64,000 nt of DNA. Origin: Actinophytocola xanthii. Lineage in GTDB: Bacteria > Actinomycetota > Actinomycetes > Mycobacteriales > Pseudonocardiaceae. The stretch covers positions 60,208-124,207 of the forward strand of contig NZ_MSIE01000040.1 of assembly GCF_001921205.1 (NCBI RefSeq), read 5' to 3'. Shown one piece after another: positions 25,919 to 35,637 of the stretch; within the stretch, counting starts at the first letter, position 1, and each line of letters opens with the position of its first letter. The notes under the pieces are model-generated. The model searched no databases and was not told the origin of the DNA. It saw only the letters and a list, made by a program, of their open reading frames with translations. The translations under genes were made by a program, and so were the position numbers.

Positions 25919-26812
25919 ATGAGCCTCACCCTGACCAGGCCGTCCGAACAGTCGACAGGTCCCCGCGGACGCCAACGGCACACCAGCGCGGGCAGCCGCC
26001 GACCCAACTGGCTCGCCGGGCTGGGCGGCTGGGTGTGGCTCGCGATCATCGTCATCCCCCTCTACTGGGTGGTCATCACCAGCCTCAAGCTCCAGAGCAA
26101 CTACTACGCGAGCAACCCGTTGGCACCGCCGCCCGATCCGACGCTGGACAACTACCGTTTCGTCCTCGAGGCCGGCTTCGTCAGGTACTTCGTCAACAGC
26201 GTGATCGCGACGGCGGGCGCGGTGGTGCCGGCGGTGGTGGTCTCCTTCATGGCCGCCTACGCGATCGTGCGCGGCTGGCGGCTGCGGTTCCTCCGCGCGG
26301 TGAACGGGCTGTTCCTGATGGGGCTCGCCATCCCCCTGCAGGCGACGATCATCCCCGTGTACCTGATCATCATCGAGCTGCAGCTGTACGACAGCCTGCT
26401 GGCGCTGATCCTCCCGTCGATCGCGTTCGCCATCCCGCTGTCCGTGCTCGTGCTGTCCAACTTCATCCGCGACGTGCCCAAGGAACTGTTCGAGGCGATG
26501 CGGGTCGACGGCGCGAACGAGTGGACGACGATGTGGCGGCTGGCGGCGCCGCTCACCCGGCCGGCCATCCTCACGGTGACCATCTACAACGCACTGCACA
26601 TTTGGAACGGGTTCTTGTTGCCGCTGGTGCTCACCCAGAGCCCCGAGCAGCGGACCCTGCCGCTCGCGTTGTGGTCCTTCCAGGGCCGGTACAGCGTCAA
26701 CGTCCCCGCCACCGTCGCCGCCGTCGTCCTCACCACGCTCCCCATCCTGGCCCTCTACGCGGTCGGCCGTCGCCAGATGCTCCGCGGCCTCGCCGCCGGC
26801 TTCAGCAAGTGA
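25919..26812 (+). CDS. Sugar ABC transporter permease (MalG type)
   Basis: This 297-residue permease has the EAA loop LFEAMRVDGANEWTTMWRLA and six hydrophobic stretches. The N-terminal IIVIPLYWVVITSLK is typical of the MalG group. The ATG at 25919 lies 1 nt after the first permease stop with GAGGGGG upstream. It ends the operon: no glycosidase or ATPase gene follows, and the next gene has its own operator-rich promoter. Confidence 0.92.
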   Translation: MSLTLTRPSEQSTGPRGRQRHTSAGSRRPNWLAGLGGWVWLAIIVIPLYWVVITSLKLQSNYYASNPLAPPPDPTLDNYRFVLEAGFVRYFVNSVIATAGAVVPAVVVSFMAAYAIVRGWRLRFLRAVNGLFLMGLAIPLQATIIPVYLIIIELQLYDSLLALILPSIAFAIPLSVLVLSNFIRDVPKELFEAMRVDGANEWTTMWRLAAPLTRPAILTVTIYNALHIWNGFLLPLVLTQSPEQRTLPLALWSFQGRYSVNVPATVAAVVLTTLPILALYAVGRRQMLRGLAAGFSK

Positions 26813-26834
26813 CCCGACCGCCGCAGCGCAGCGA

Positions 26835-26850
26835 CTGAACGTTGTCCAGT
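26835..26850. promoter_or_regulatory. TetR-type operator candidate, shared with the cysD/TetR gap
   Basis: CTGAACGTTGTCCAGT reads ACTGGACAACGTTCAG on the reverse strand and matches TTGAACAACGTTCAA at 32660-32674 in the core TGRACAACGTTCA. Recurrence at two functionally linked promoters supports a common regulator, most simply the TetR protein at 32714. Confidence 0.55.
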
Positions 26851-26865
26851 ACGCCTCGCCTCTGG

Positions 26866-26879
26866 TAGAACGTGTTCTA
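26866..26879. promoter_or_regulatory. KstR-like palindrome upstream of the DUF1214 operon
   Basis: TAGAACGTGTTCTA has perfect 6-bp arms with a 2-nt centre and fits the KstR consensus TnnAACnnGTTnnA of steroid-catabolism promoters as I recall it. It lies 22 bp before the GTG of the first gene. Confidence 0.55.
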
Positions 26880-26900
26880 GATTTGCACGAGGAGGTGCCC

Positions 26901-27983
26901 GTGACGGACGCGCAGGCGGAGGTGCTGAGCGGGCGGGTCTGGACCGAGTTCTGCCGGGCGCTGGAGCGGGCGGGCGAGGTCGTGCTGCGGGAGCGCTCGC
27001 CGGCCACCCCGTTGGACCGGGCCGAGGGGTTCCGCTACCTCGCCCGGCTCACCCGCGAGATGCTCTACTCCACGCTCGACAACGCCGACCCCGACTTCCC
27101 CCGGCTGCACCAGCTCGACCTCACCAAGATCGGGGCGGACAACCCGGACAACGTCTACCTCTCCGCCACGGTTCGCGGGGACCGGACCTACCGGATCACC
27201 GGCACGCGGGGCTCGATCGCCTACTTCTCGATCGGCTCCAAGGCCAACCGGTACGCCAGGGACGGCACGATGGCCTCCACGGGCGAGCTCTCCGACCGGG
27301 ACCTCGCGGTCGATGCCGACGGGCGGGTGGAGATCGTCGCCAGCGCCACCCCGCACGAGGGGAACTGGTTGCCGCTCGCCGCGGACTCGACGAGCCTGGT
27401 CGTGCGTCAGACCTATCTGGACCGTTCGACCGAGGTACCCGGGACCTGGGGGATCGAGTGCGTCGACGGTCCAGCGGCGCCGGCGCCGCTGGACCCCGAG
27501 TTCCTGGTCAAGGCCCTGCGCCGGGCGGCACTCGCCGTGCACGGGACGGCGGCCACCTTCGCCGGCTGGACCGAGCTGTTCATGACCCGGCCCAACGAGC
27601 TGCCGGACTTCGGCCAGGAGATGTTCCAGCGCGCCGGCGGTGACCCGGAGATCTTCTACCTGCACGGGTACTGGACCCTCGAACCCGGTGAGGCGTGGGT
27701 GATCGAGACCGACGTCCCGGACTGTCCATATTGGAACTTTCAGCTGGACAACTGGTGGATGGAGTCGCTCGACCACGCCAGGAGGATCACGGTCAACAAG
27801 CACACCGCCACGCTGGACGACGACGGGCGGCTCACGATCGTCGTCGCCGCGACCGACCCCGGGTGGGGTAACTGGATCGACACCTGCGGCCACACCAGCG
27901 GCACCGCCCTGCTGCGCTGGCTGGGCGCGACCAACCACCCGGTACCGCGTTGCCGGGTGGTCCGCCCGGAGGCGACGCCGTGA
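26901..27983 (+). CDS. DUF1214-domain protein
   Basis: This 360-residue protein has a C-terminal DUF1214-like region with many aromatics (EAWVIETDVPDCPYWNFQLD, DPGWGNWIDTCGHTSGT). The central part, TRPNELPDFGQEMFQRAGGD, is common in actinobacterial members. The biochemical function of DUF1214 is unknown to me. No signal peptide is visible. The GTG at 26901 has GGAGG 6 nt upstream and is preferred to an in-frame start at 26883. It is the first gene of a three-gene operon with a sulfotransferase (GTGA overlap) and an SDR, suggesting one small-molecule pathway, perhaps steroid- or lipid-like given the KstR-type box. Confidence 0.82.
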   Translation: MTDAQAEVLSGRVWTEFCRALERAGEVVLRERSPATPLDRAEGFRYLARLTREMLYSTLDNADPDFPRLHQLDLTKIGADNPDNVYLSATVRGDRTYRITGTRGSIAYFSIGSKANRYARDGTMASTGELSDRDLAVDADGRVEIVASATPHEGNWLPLAADSTSLVVRQTYLDRSTEVPGTWGIECVDGPAAPAPLDPEFLVKALRRAALAVHGTAATFAGWTELFMTRPNELPDFGQEMFQRAGGDPEIFYLHGYWTLEPGEAWVIETDVPDCPYWNFQLDNWWMESLDHARRITVNKHTATLDDDGRLTIVVAATDPGWGNWIDTCGHTSGTALLRWLGATNHPVPRCRVVRPEATP

Positions 27984-29134
27984 CCGCGGTCGCCGAGGCG
28001 TTGCGGGTGCCCGGCCTGCTCGCCGCGGCCAGGGAGCGGACCGGGCTCACCGACTTCGGCGACGAGTGGTTCCTCGAGCCGCTCACCGTGCTCACCACGA
28101 GCCTCGCCGAGGAGGCACGGCTGTCCGTGCTCGGGCTCGAGCTGACGCGCCGGCGCCTCACCGCGCTGCTCGCCGACCGGTTGCGGCTGCGCGCGCTGCG
28201 GCTGGCGCACCCGGAGATCCAGGACGTCGAGGTCTCCGTGGCCGCCGAGATCTGCGGGCTGCCCCGCACCGGCTCGACGCTGCTGCACCGGCTGCTCGCC
28301 GCCTCACCGCGGCTGACCTCCACCCTGTCCTGGGAGACCTCCTACCCGATCCCGTTCCCCGACGAGGGGCGCGAGGCGGAGGAGCGCAAGCGGCGCGCCC
28401 GCGACCGCGCACGGCTGTTCCTCGAGATGTCCCCGGAGTTCGCCGGCATCCACACGATCGAGTGGGACGGCCCCGAGGAGGACGTCATCCTGCTGGACCG
28501 GACGTTCGTCTCGATGAGCTTCGACTCCTTCTACCGGGTGCCCACCTACGGCAGCTGGCTGCGCGCGGCGGACCAGACCCCGGCCTACCGCGAGCTGCGC
28601 GAGTGGCTCCAGGTGCTCCAGTGGCAGGACCCGGAGCGGGCCGGGCGGCGGTGGGTGCTGAAGTCGCCGCACCACCTGACCGCCGTCGACACCGTGCTCG
28701 ACACGTTCGACGGCTGCCGCATCGTGATGACCCACCGCTCGCCGGTCGACGCCGTGCCCTCCTACGCCTCGATGGTCGCCTCGATAGCGCGCCAGTACAG
28801 CGAGCAGGTCGACCCGCTGGAGCTCGGGCCCTACTGGGCACGCCGCTTCACCTCGGCGCTGCGCGCGTTCGCCGGGGTTCGAGCACGGCGACCGGACCGC
28901 TTCGTCGACGTGCACTTCGCCGACATGCTCACCGACCCGCTCGGACAGGCCGAGCGGGTGCTCGCCGCGCTCGACGTCGCGGTGGACGAGGCCGACCGTG
29001 CGGCACTGGCCGCCTACCTCGAGCGCAACCGCGCCCAACGGCATGGCTCGCACACCTACACGCCCGAGGACTTCGGGCTGGCCCGTGAGCGCCTCGAGCG
29101 GGACTTCGCCTTCTACCAGGAGGTGTCGCCGTGA
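27980..29134 (+). CDS. PAPS-dependent sulfotransferase
   Basis: This 384-residue sulfotransferase has the 5'-phosphosulfate loop CGLPRTGSTLLHRLLAASP near residue 95-115 and the 3'-phosphate motif CRIVMTHRSPVDAVPSYASM near 250-270. A likely catalytic His lies in LKSPHHLTAVD. The N-terminal ~90 residues are helical, as in actinobacterial family-3 sulfotransferases. It transfers sulfate from PAPS to an unknown acceptor hydroxyl. The enzymes that make PAPS (CysD, CysNC) are encoded immediately downstream on the other strand. It overlaps the DUF1214 gene upstream and the SDR gene downstream (both 4 nt). Confidence 0.9.
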   Translation: MTAVAEALRVPGLLAAARERTGLTDFGDEWFLEPLTVLTTSLAEEARLSVLGLELTRRRLTALLADRLRLRALRLAHPEIQDVEVSVAAEICGLPRTGSTLLHRLLAASPRLTSTLSWETSYPIPFPDEGREAEERKRRARDRARLFLEMSPEFAGIHTIEWDGPEEDVILLDRTFVSMSFDSFYRVPTYGSWLRAADQTPAYRELREWLQVLQWQDPERAGRRWVLKSPHHLTAVDTVLDTFDGCRIVMTHRSPVDAVPSYASMVASIARQYSEQVDPLELGPYWARRFTSALRAFAGVRARRPDRFVDVHFADMLTDPLGQAERVLAALDVAVDEADRAALAAYLERNRAQRHGSHTYTPEDFGLARERLERDFAFYQEVSP

Positions 29135-29913
29135 TCCTCGCCGGCGAGGTCGTGATCGTCTCCGGGGTCGGCCCGGGGCTGGGCGCGAAGCTCGCGACCA
29201 GGGCCGCCGCCGAGGGCGCGAAGGTCGTGATGGCCGCCCGCTCGAGCGGAGTGATGGACCAGGTCGCCGAGCGGGTGGCCGCCGCCGGCGGGGAGGCCGT
29301 CGGCGTGCCGTGCGACGTGCGCCGCGCCGAGGACGTGGAGCGGGTCGCCACGACGGCGGTCGAGCGCTTCGGGAGGGTGACCGGACTGGTCAACTCGGCC
29401 TACTCCCACCCCGGCTTCCACGACCTGCTCGACACCCCCGACCGCCAGCTCCGTCGCTCGATGGACATCGTCCTGCACGGGGCGCTCGGGATGACGCGCG
29501 CCGTCGTCCCTCACCTGCGGGCCGCGGGCGGCGGGTCGATCGTCAACGTCGGCACGATGTCCACCCGGCGGCCGATGCGCGGCGAGGGCGGCTACGCCGT
29601 GGCGAAGGCGGCGATGGGGTGCGCGAGCCAGTACCTGGCGCTCGAGCTCGGCGAGTTCGGCATCCGGGTCAACCAGGCCGTGCTCGGCTGGCTGGACGGG
29701 CCTGGCGTCCGGTTCTACCTGACGATGACCGCGGAGCAGCGCGGCGTGTCCGAGCAGGAGATCTACGACGAGATCGCCGCGCGGAACCCGCTGGGCCGCA
29801 TCCCGACCGACGAGGCCTGCGCCGGGGCGGTGCTGTTCCTGCTTTCCCCCCTCGCCTCGGAGGTGACCGGGGCCGTGCTCGACGTCAACGGCGGCGAGCA
29901 CATGCCGGCCTGA
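29131..29913 (+). CDS. Short-chain dehydrogenase/reductase
   Basis: This 260-residue classical SDR has the cofactor motif VSGVGPGLGAKLA (TGxxxGxG variant), VPCDVRRAEDV, the SIVNVGTMS catalytic serine region and the YAVAK active-site Tyr/Lys. The C-terminal GAVLDVNGGEHMPA is typical. The residue after beta-2 (VVMAARSSG) suggests NADP(H), but this is tentative. The GTG at 29131 overlaps the sulfotransferase stop. It probably oxidises or reduces the same compound that is sulfonated. It ends 6 bp from the convergent cysNC stop. Confidence 0.9.
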   Translation: MILAGEVVIVSGVGPGLGAKLATRAAAEGAKVVMAARSSGVMDQVAERVAAAGGEAVGVPCDVRRAEDVERVATTAVERFGRVTGLVNSAYSHPGFHDLLDTPDRQLRRSMDIVLHGALGMTRAVVPHLRAAGGGSIVNVGTMSTRRPMRGEGGYAVAKAAMGCASQYLALELGEFGIRVNQAVLGWLDGPGVRFYLTMTAEQRGVSEQEIYDEIAARNPLGRIPTDEACAGAVLFLLSPLASEVTGAVLDVNGGEHMPA

Positions 29914-29919
29914 ACCACG

Positions 29920-31743
29920 TCAGCAGACCCCCAGCTCGCGCAACCGGGACAGCACCGCGTCCGCCGCCTCGCCCGCGGACAGCGCGGTGGTGTCCAGCCT
30001 GACCTCGGGACTGTCCGGGGGCTCGTAGGGCGAGTCGATGCCGGTGAAGTTGGGCAGCTCCCCTCGGCGCGCCTTGGCGTAGAGGCCCTTGGGGTCCCGT
30101 TCCTCGGCCACCGCGAGCGGGGTGTCCACATGCACCTCGCAGAACTCGCCGGCCCCGACGATGCCTCGGGCCAGCGCCCGCTCGGCGCGGAACGGGGAGA
30201 TGAACGAGACCAGCACGATGAGACCGGCCCGCACCATCAGGCCGGCGACCTCGCCCACCCGGCGGACGTTCTCCACCCGGTCGGCGTCGGTGAAGCCGAG
30301 GTCCTTGTTCAGCCCGTGCCGCACGTTGTCGCCGTCGAGGAGGAACGTGTGCCGACCCTCGCCGTGCAGCCGCGACTCGACCAGGTTGGCGATGGTGGAC
30401 TTCCCGGAGGCCGACAGACCGGTGAACCACACGACGCACCCGCGGTGGCCGTTGAGCCGCTCGCGCCCGGCCTGGTCGACCGACAGCTCCTGCCAGCGCA
30501 GGTTGCTCGCGCGGCGCAGCGGGAAGCGGACCAGCCCGGCACCGACCGTCGCGTTGCTCATCCGGTCGATCACGATGAACCCGCCCAGGTTCCGGTTGGC
30601 CCGGTACGGGTCGAGCGCGACGGGCTGGTCGAAGTGGACGTTGACCAGCCCGATCTCGTTGAGCCCAAGGGTCTTGGCGGCGAGTTGGGCACCGGTGTCC
30701 ACGTCCAGCCGGTGCCGTGGCGTGTCCATGCTGATCCCGACCGTCCGCGCGCCGATCTTGGCGAGGTACCGCCGTCCGGGGAGCATCTCCTGCTCGCCCA
30801 TCCAGATCAGGTCGGCCTGGCAGGCGTCGGCGACGGCCGGCGGGTCACCGGCGGCCAGCACCGCCCCGCGACCGACGTCGAGGTCGTCGGCCAGCACCAC
30901 CGTGACCGACTCGCCGGGGCCGGCCTCGGCGAGGTCGCCGTCGAAGGTGACCAGGCGCGCGACGGTGGTCTCGCGCTCGCCGGGGAACACCCGCACGGCG
31001 TCACCGGGCCGGACGGTGCCGCCGAGCACCATGCCCGCGGCCCCGCGGAAGTCCGGGCCCGGGCGGTTCACCCACTGCACCACCAGCCGGAACGGGCCGG
31101 AGCGCCGGTCGTCCTCGACCGCCACCCCCTCGAGCCAGCCAAGCATCGTGGGGCCGTCGTACCACGGCATCCGCGGGGACCGGGCGACCACGTTGGACCC
31201 GTCGAGGGCCGAGACCGGGACGCACTCGACCTCGGCGATCCCGATGCCGGCGGCGAACTCCCGGTACTCCTCGGCGATCGCCTCGAACGTCTTCTGGTCG
31301 TAGCCGACGAGGTCGATCTTGTTCACGGCGAGCACGACCCGCCGGATGCCGAGCAGCGCCACGACGTGGCTGTGCCGCCGGGTCTGGCGCAGCACGCCCC
31401 TGCGCGCGTCGAGCAGGATGACCGCGGCGTCGGCTGTGGACGCGCCGGTGACCATGTTCCTGGTGTACTGCTCGTGGCCGGGGGTGTCGGCCACGATGAA
31501 CGTCCGGGCCTCCGTGGCGAAGTACCGGTAGGCCACGTCGATCGTGATGCCCTGCTCCCGCTCCGCGAGCAGCCCGTCGACCAACAGGGACAGGTCCAGG
31601 TCGCTGCCCCGCCGGCGGGAGTCAGCCTCCACCGCGGCCAGTTGGTCGGCGTGCAGCTGCCGGGTGTCGTAGAGCAGCCGGCCGATCAACGTGCTCTTGC
31701 CGTCGTCGACGCTGCCGCAGGTGATGAAGCGCAACAGGCTCAT
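29920..31743 (-). CDS. cysNC: Bifunctional sulfate adenylyltransferase large subunit/APS kinase (CysNC)
   Basis: This 607-residue fusion has an N-terminal GTPase half with [20 protein letters not shown] (P-loop), [13 protein letters not shown] (G3) and [10 protein letters not shown] (G4), plus translation-factor-like beta-barrels. The C-terminal APS kinase domain has [16 protein letters not shown] (P-loop, about residue 440), [11 protein letters not shown] and a [20 protein letters not shown] segment. With CysD it makes APS and then PAPS. Its ATG overlaps the cysD stop by 1 nt. Fusion of the two activities is common in Actinobacteria. Beside a sulfotransferase operon, its likely job is to supply PAPS. 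Confidence 0.95.
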   Translation of the reverse strand: MSLLRFITCGSVDDGKSTLIGRLLYDTRQLHADQLAAVEADSRRRGSDLDLSLLVDGLLAEREQGITIDVAYRYFATEARTFIVADTPGHEQYTRNMVTGASTADAAVILLDARRGVLRQTRRHSHVVALLGIRRVVLAVNKIDLVGYDQKTFEAIAEEYREFAAGIGIAEVECVPVSALDGSNVVARSPRMPWYDGPTMLGWLEGVAVEDDRRSGPFRLVVQWVNRPGPDFRGAAGMVLGGTVRPGDAVRVFPGERETTVARLVTFDGDLAEAGPGESVTVVLADDLDVGRGAVLAAGDPPAVADACQADLIWMGEQEMLPGRRYLAKIGARTVGISMDTPRHRLDVDTGAQLAAKTLGLNEIGLVNVHFDQPVALDPYRANRNLGGFIVIDRMSNATVGAGLVRFPLRRASNLRWQELSVDQAGRERLNGHRGCVVWFTGLSASGKSTIANLVESRLHGEGRHTFLLDGDNVRHGLNKDLGFTDADRVENVRRVGEVAGLMVRAGLIVLVSFISPFRAERALARGIVGAGEFCEVHVDTPLAVAEERDPKGLYAKARRGELPNFTGIDSPYEPPDSPEVRLDTTALSAGEAADAVLSRLRELGVC

Positions 31744-32636
31744 CAGAAGTAGCCCTCCCGCTTCTTGCGTTCCATCGACCCGGACTGGTCGCGGTCGATC
31801 ACCCGGCCCTGCCGCTCGGAGGTGGTGGCCGCGACGGTCTCCTCGATGACCTCGCGCACGGTGGTCGCGGTGCTGGGCACGGCGCCGGTGAGCGGGTAGC
31901 AGCCGAGCGTGCGGAAACGCACCATCCGGTACTCCGGGCGCTCCCCCGGGCGCAGCGGGAGCCGGTCGTCGTCCACCATGATCAGTGCGCCGTCCCGCTC
32001 GACCACCGGCCGCTCCGCGGCGAAGTAGAGCGGCACCACGGGGATCCGCTCCCGCTCGATGTACTGCCAGATGTCCAGCTCGGTCCAGTTGGACAGCGGG
32101 AACACCCGGATGCTCTCGCCCGGCGCCTTGCGCGCGTTGTACAGCCGCCACAGCTCGGGTCGCTGGTCGCGCGGCTCCCACCGGTGGTCGGCGGTGCGGA
32201 AGGAGAACACCCGCTCCTTGGCCCGACTCGCCTCCTCGTCGCGGCGGGCGCCGCCGAAGGCGAGGTCGAACCGGCGCTCGTCGAGCGCCTGGCGCAGCCC
32301 CTGGGTCTTCCACATGTCGGTGTGGGTGGCCGACCCGTGCTCGAACGGGTTCACCCCGAGCGCGACGCACTCCGGGTTGTGGTGCACGACCAGCTCCAGT
32401 CCGAGCTCGGCCACCGTGCGGTCGCGGAAGGCGATCATCTCCTGGAACTTCCACGTGGTGTCCACGTGCAGCAGCGGGAACGGCGGCCGGGACGGGTAGA
32501 ACGCCTTGCGGGCCAGATGGAGCAGGACCGAGCTGTCCTTGCCGATCGAGTAGAGCAGTACCGGGCGGTCGCTCTCGGCGACAGCCTCCCGCATGATGTC
32601 GATGCCCTCGGACTCGAGCCAGTCCAGGTGAGTCAT
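31743..32636 (-). CDS. cysD: Sulfate adenylyltransferase subunit 2
   Basis: CysD is the catalytic ATP-pyrophosphatase subunit of ATP sulfurylase. The 297-residue protein has the PP-loop [49 protein letters not shown], and the usual C-terminal REGYF end. The ATG at 32636 directly follows a GTG; either could start. The gene is divergent from a TetR gene, with an operator-like palindrome in the 77-bp gap. No PAPS-reductase genes flank it, which favours sulfonation over cysteine synthesis. Confidence 0.95.
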   Translation of the reverse strand: MTHLDWLESEGIDIMREAVAESDRPVLLYSIGKDSSVLLHLARKAFYPSRPPFPLLHVDTTWKFQEMIAFRDRTVAELGLELVVHHNPECVALGVNPFEHGSATHTDMWKTQGLRQALDERRFDLAFGGARRDEEASRAKERVFSFRTADHRWEPRDQRPELWRLYNARKAPGESIRVFPLSNWTELDIWQYIERERIPVVPLYFAAERPVVERDGALIMVDDDRLPLRPGERPEYRMVRFRTLGCYPLTGAVPSTATTVREVIEETVAATTSERQGRVIDRDQSGSMERKKREGYF

Positions 32637-32659
32637 CACCAACCCATGGTAGGAGTAAA

Positions 32660-32674
32660 TTGAACAACGTTCAA
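32660..32674. promoter_or_regulatory. Operator palindrome between cysD and the TetR gene
   Basis: TTGAACAACGTTCAA has perfect 6-bp arms with a 3-nt centre. It is 24 bp from the cysD start and 40 bp from the TetR start, so one bound dimer could control both. The core recurs at 26835-26850. Confidence 0.6.
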
Positions 32675-32713
32675 CGTCACCGAAGATCACCATCGGCGCG
32701 GTAACCTTGCTGG

Positions 32714-33331
32714 GTGGACCCGACCACGCCGACCGCCTGGGGGGACGCGGAGGCCAGGCGGCGGGACATCCTGCGTGCCGCGAGCAACCTGCTGGAGTCC
32801 TCCGGTTACGCCGGCCTGACGATGCGCGCCGTCGCCGAGGGCGCCGGCGTCAGCGCGGGCACGGTCTACCAGTACTTCGACGGCAAGGAGGACGTCTTCC
32901 TCGCCCTCATGGCGGCCCGGCTGGAGAACATATGCACCACTGTGGACACCATTGACCGCACGCTCGGCGTGGCCGGCCTGCTCCGCGAGATCCTGCCCCA
33001 GGTGCGGGAGCTCTGGCGGCTGTTCGGGCGCTCCGCCCAGCAGTGGGAGGCCAAGGTGCTGGCCGGCGGCCGGCAGGGCAGGCCCGCGACCATGTCGGCG
33101 GCGGTCTTCCGCCGGACGATCCGTTCGCTGGAGCGCGCCCTGCGCGAGACCGCGGCGGCGGACGGCCGGACGCTCGTCGACCACCCCGCGATGCCCCACT
33201 GGGTGTGGGACTCGCTGATCGGCGTCGCCGACGACCTGGTCCAGGGGGGCTCCCGTCAGGCTCGGGTCTCCGCCGAGCGGCTGGTGACCTTCGCGACCGA
33301 GGCCATCGAGCGCGGAATCGTCGATAGCTGA
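32714..33331 (+). CDS. TetR-family transcriptional regulator
   Basis: This 205-residue regulator has an N-terminal HTH of TetR type: [40 protein letters not shown], then GKEDVFLAL. The C-terminal ligand domain is helical and not assignable. The GTG at 32714 is close to a TAACCT (32702-32707) that could be a -10 box, so the transcript may be leaderless. It is divergent from cysD. A shared palindrome here and upstream of the DUF1214-sulfotransferase-SDR operon suggests it controls both, with the sulfonated metabolite or its precursor as a possible ligand. Confidence 0.9.
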   Translation: MDPTTPTAWGDAEARRRDILRAASNLLESSGYAGLTMRAVAEGAGVSAGTVYQYFDGKEDVFLALMAARLENICTTVDTIDRTLGVAGLLREILPQVRELWRLFGRSAQQWEAKVLAGGRQGRPATMSAAVFRRTIRSLERALRETAAADGRTLVDHPAMPHWVWDSLIGVADDLVQGGSRQARVSAERLVTFATEAIERGIVDS

Positions 33332-33441
33332 GCGTCACCGCGGCTTTTTTGTCTCCGGTGGAAAGCGCCCGGATCGACCGGCATCATGGCTGGAATATAC
33401 GTTCCCGGTATTCGCCGGTAATCGCCCTCGTGAAACTCGGT

Positions 33442-33466
33442 GAATCGGTTCATCATGCACCGATTC
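33442..33466 (-). terminator. Hairpin overlapping the actP stop codon
   Basis: GAATCGGT and ACCGATTC form a perfect 8-bp stem with a 9-nt loop that contains the actP stop. There is no T-tract. It lies between convergent TetR and actP genes and may end the actP transcript. Confidence 0.35.
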
Positions 33467-35015
33467 CGGTCACCGAACGAACCTCCAACTGCTCCGAACG
33501 GGTGACGTCGGAGCGTTCCTTGCTGAAGATCGTTCCGAGGAAGCCGAGCAGGAACGACAGCGGGATCGACACGATCCCCGGGTTGCTCAGCGGGAACAGG
33601 TGGAAGTCGACGTCCTCGACGATCGACGTGGACGTCCCGGAGAACACCGGCGAGAACACGATCAGCAGCAGGCAGGACCCGAGACCGCCGTAGATGGAGG
33701 CCAGCGAGCCGGCGGTGTTGAAGCGCCGCCAGAACAGCGTGTAGAGGATGGTCGGCAGGTTGGCCGAGGCGGCGAGGGCGAACGCCAGCGCCACCAGCGA
33801 CGCCACGTTCTGCCCGAGGGCGAGGATGCCGCCCAGGATGGCCAGGCAGCCGATGACGACCGCGGTCACCCGCGCCACCCGCATCTCCGCGCCCGGCTCC
33901 GGCGCCCCGCGCTTGATCACGTTCGCGTAGACGTCGTGGGCGAAGGAGGCCGAGGCGGTCAGCGTCAGCCCGGCGACCACGGCCAGGATCGTGGTGAACG
34001 CCACCGCGGCCACGAGCGCGAGCAGCACCGGCCCGCCCACCTCGAACGCGAGCAGCGGCACCGCCGAGTTCTCCGCGCCGGGCGCGTCCTGGATCGCCCT
34101 CGACCCGACGATGGCGCCAGCGCCGTAGCCGATGACCAGCGTGGCCAGGTAGAACAGCACCATCGCCCAGATCGCGGAGACCACCGAGCGACGCGCCTGG
34201 CGAGCGTCGGGGACGGTGTAGAACCGCATCAGCACGTGCGGCAGCGCACCCGCTCCGAGCACGAGCGCCAGCGCGAGCGAGACGAAGTCGAGCTTGCTCG
34301 TGCCCGACTCCCCGTACCTGGCCCCCGGGCTGAACACCGCCTCGCCGAGCGGGTTGTTCCGGGCCGCCCGGTCCAGCAGGTTGGACATGCTGAACCCGAA
34401 CCTGCCCAGGATGAACACGCTCAGCATCAACACGCAGACCAGCAGCAGACCGGCCTTGATGATCTGCACCCAGGTCGTGCCCCGCATGCCGCCGATCAGC
34501 ACATAGAGGATCATGATCGCGCCGACGCCGACGATGACCAGCGCCTGACCGCCCGTGGAGCGCACGTCGAGCAGCAGGGCCACCAGCACCCCGGCTCCGG
34601 CCATCTGCGCGAGCAGGTAGAACGCCGAGATCACCAGCGTGGCGTTGGCCGCCGCGGCCCGCACCGGGCGCTGCCGCATGCGGAAGCTGAGCACGTCGCC
34701 CATCGTGAACCGGCCGACGTTGCGCACCCGCTCGGCGAGCAGCAGCAGCGGGATCAGCCAGGCGACGAGGAAGCCGATCGAGTACAGGAACCCGTCGTAG
34801 CCCTGCACGGCGATGGCGCCGGCGATGCCGAGGAACGACGCGGCCGAGAGGTAGTCGCCGGAGAGCGCGAGGCCGTTCTGCCCGCCGCTGAACCCGCCGC
34901 CGGCCGCGTAGTAGTCGGCGGTCGTGGAGTTGCCGCTGACGCGGTAGACCATGAACAGCGTGGCCACGACGACGACGCCGAAGATGGCGCTGTTGAGCAA
35001 CGGATCACCGTTCAC
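33453..35015 (-). CDS. actP: Cation/acetate symporter (SSS family)
   Basis: This 520-residue sodium:solute symporter has about 13 hydrophobic segments and ActP-type features: the opening VSGNSTTADYYAAGGGFSG, SGDYLSAASFLGIAGAI, DARQARRSVVSAIWAMVLF and the C-terminal TLFWRRFNTAGSL. ActP imports acetate and other short monocarboxylates. The GTG start overlaps the stop of the DUF485 gene upstream, the usual partner. The last residues are hydrophilic, carry no clear domain and run into a hairpin. Confidence 0.92.
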   Translation of the reverse strand: MNGDPLLNSAIFGVVVVATLFMVYRVSGNSTTADYYAAGGGFSGGQNGLALSGDYLSAASFLGIAGAIAVQGYDGFLYSIGFLVAWLIPLLLLAERVRNVGRFTMGDVLSFRMRQRPVRAAAANATLVISAFYLLAQMAGAGVLVALLLDVRSTGGQALVIVGVGAIMILYVLIGGMRGTTWVQIIKAGLLLVCVLMLSVFILGRFGFSMSNLLDRAARNNPLGEAVFSPGARYGESGTSKLDFVSLALALVLGAGALPHVLMRFYTVPDARQARRSVVSAIWAMVLFYLATLVIGYGAGAIVGSRAIQDAPGAENSAVPLLAFEVGGPVLLALVAAVAFTTILAVVAGLTLTASASFAHDVYANVIKRGAPEPGAEMRVARVTAVVIGCLAILGGILALGQNVASLVALAFALAASANLPTILYTLFWRRFNTAGSLASIYGGLGSCLLLIVFSPVFSGTSTSIVEDVDFHLFPLSNPGIVSIPLSFLLGFLGTIFSKERSDVTRSEQLEVRSVTGIGA

Positions 35016-35383
35016 GGGGCCGCCACCCCCGCTCGCTCACGCAGCGCGGCTACCTCGGGGTCTAGCCGGCGCCGGGCGAACCTGGAGTACAGCACCATGA
35101 TCAGGACGGTGCTGGCGAACTGGGACAGCCCGAGCAGCAACCCGACGGTGACGTTGCCGAAGACCCTGGTGCCCATGAACTCCGTCGCGTACGCCGCCAG
35201 CACGACATAGGTGAGGTACCAGAGCAGGAACGCCACCGTGGCCACGGCGGCGAACCGGGCCAGGCGCCGGCGCAGGGCGACGAACTCCGGCAGCGCGCGG
35301 ATCGCCGCGAAGTCCGGGTCGCCCGCGGCGTCGACGAGGTACTCCCGTTCGGGCGCGCGCGCAAAGGAGGACATCCGAGTCAT
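35012..35383 (-). CDS. DUF485 membrane protein
   Basis: This 123-residue protein has two hydrophobic segments (VATVAFLLWYLTYVVLAAYA and a second near residue 75-95) and the DUF485 pattern FAAIRALPEFVALRRRLARF before the first. DUF485 proteins are encoded immediately upstream of actP in many bacteria and are thought to assist the symporter. The ATG at 35383 is preceded by AAGGGA; an ATG three codons later is possible. Confidence 0.88.
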   Translation of the reverse strand: MTRMSSFARAPEREYLVDAAGDPDFAAIRALPEFVALRRRLARFAAVATVAFLLWYLTYVVLAAYATEFMGTRVFGNVTVGLLLGLSQFASTVLIMVLYSRFARRRLDPEVAALRERAGVAAP

Positions 35384-35637
35384 TGATCAGTCCCTTTCGC
35401 CACACAATTCAAGGGGCCGGAGGAGGTGCGGCGTCGGAAGCGTAACCAGGAAGTCAAGTGCCTTCTGGTGCGAAACTCACCTGTTCAGCAGGCATCTGGC
35501 AACCTTTCGCCAATCAGTGATGACGGTCCGTATTCGCGCGGTGGCGAAAACCGCTCTTGTCCACAATGTCTGCGAATCCTAGGTTTGGGAGAAAGTCGAG
35601 CCGGCCATCACGCCGGAGATCCCGTGAGGTGCAGCTC

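Noticed and set aside
35384..35637. Gap between the DUF485 and kinase genes examined for a small gene or RNA
   Set aside because: No convincing frame or structure was seen; it holds divergent promoters and possibly the kinase N-terminus if an earlier start is used.
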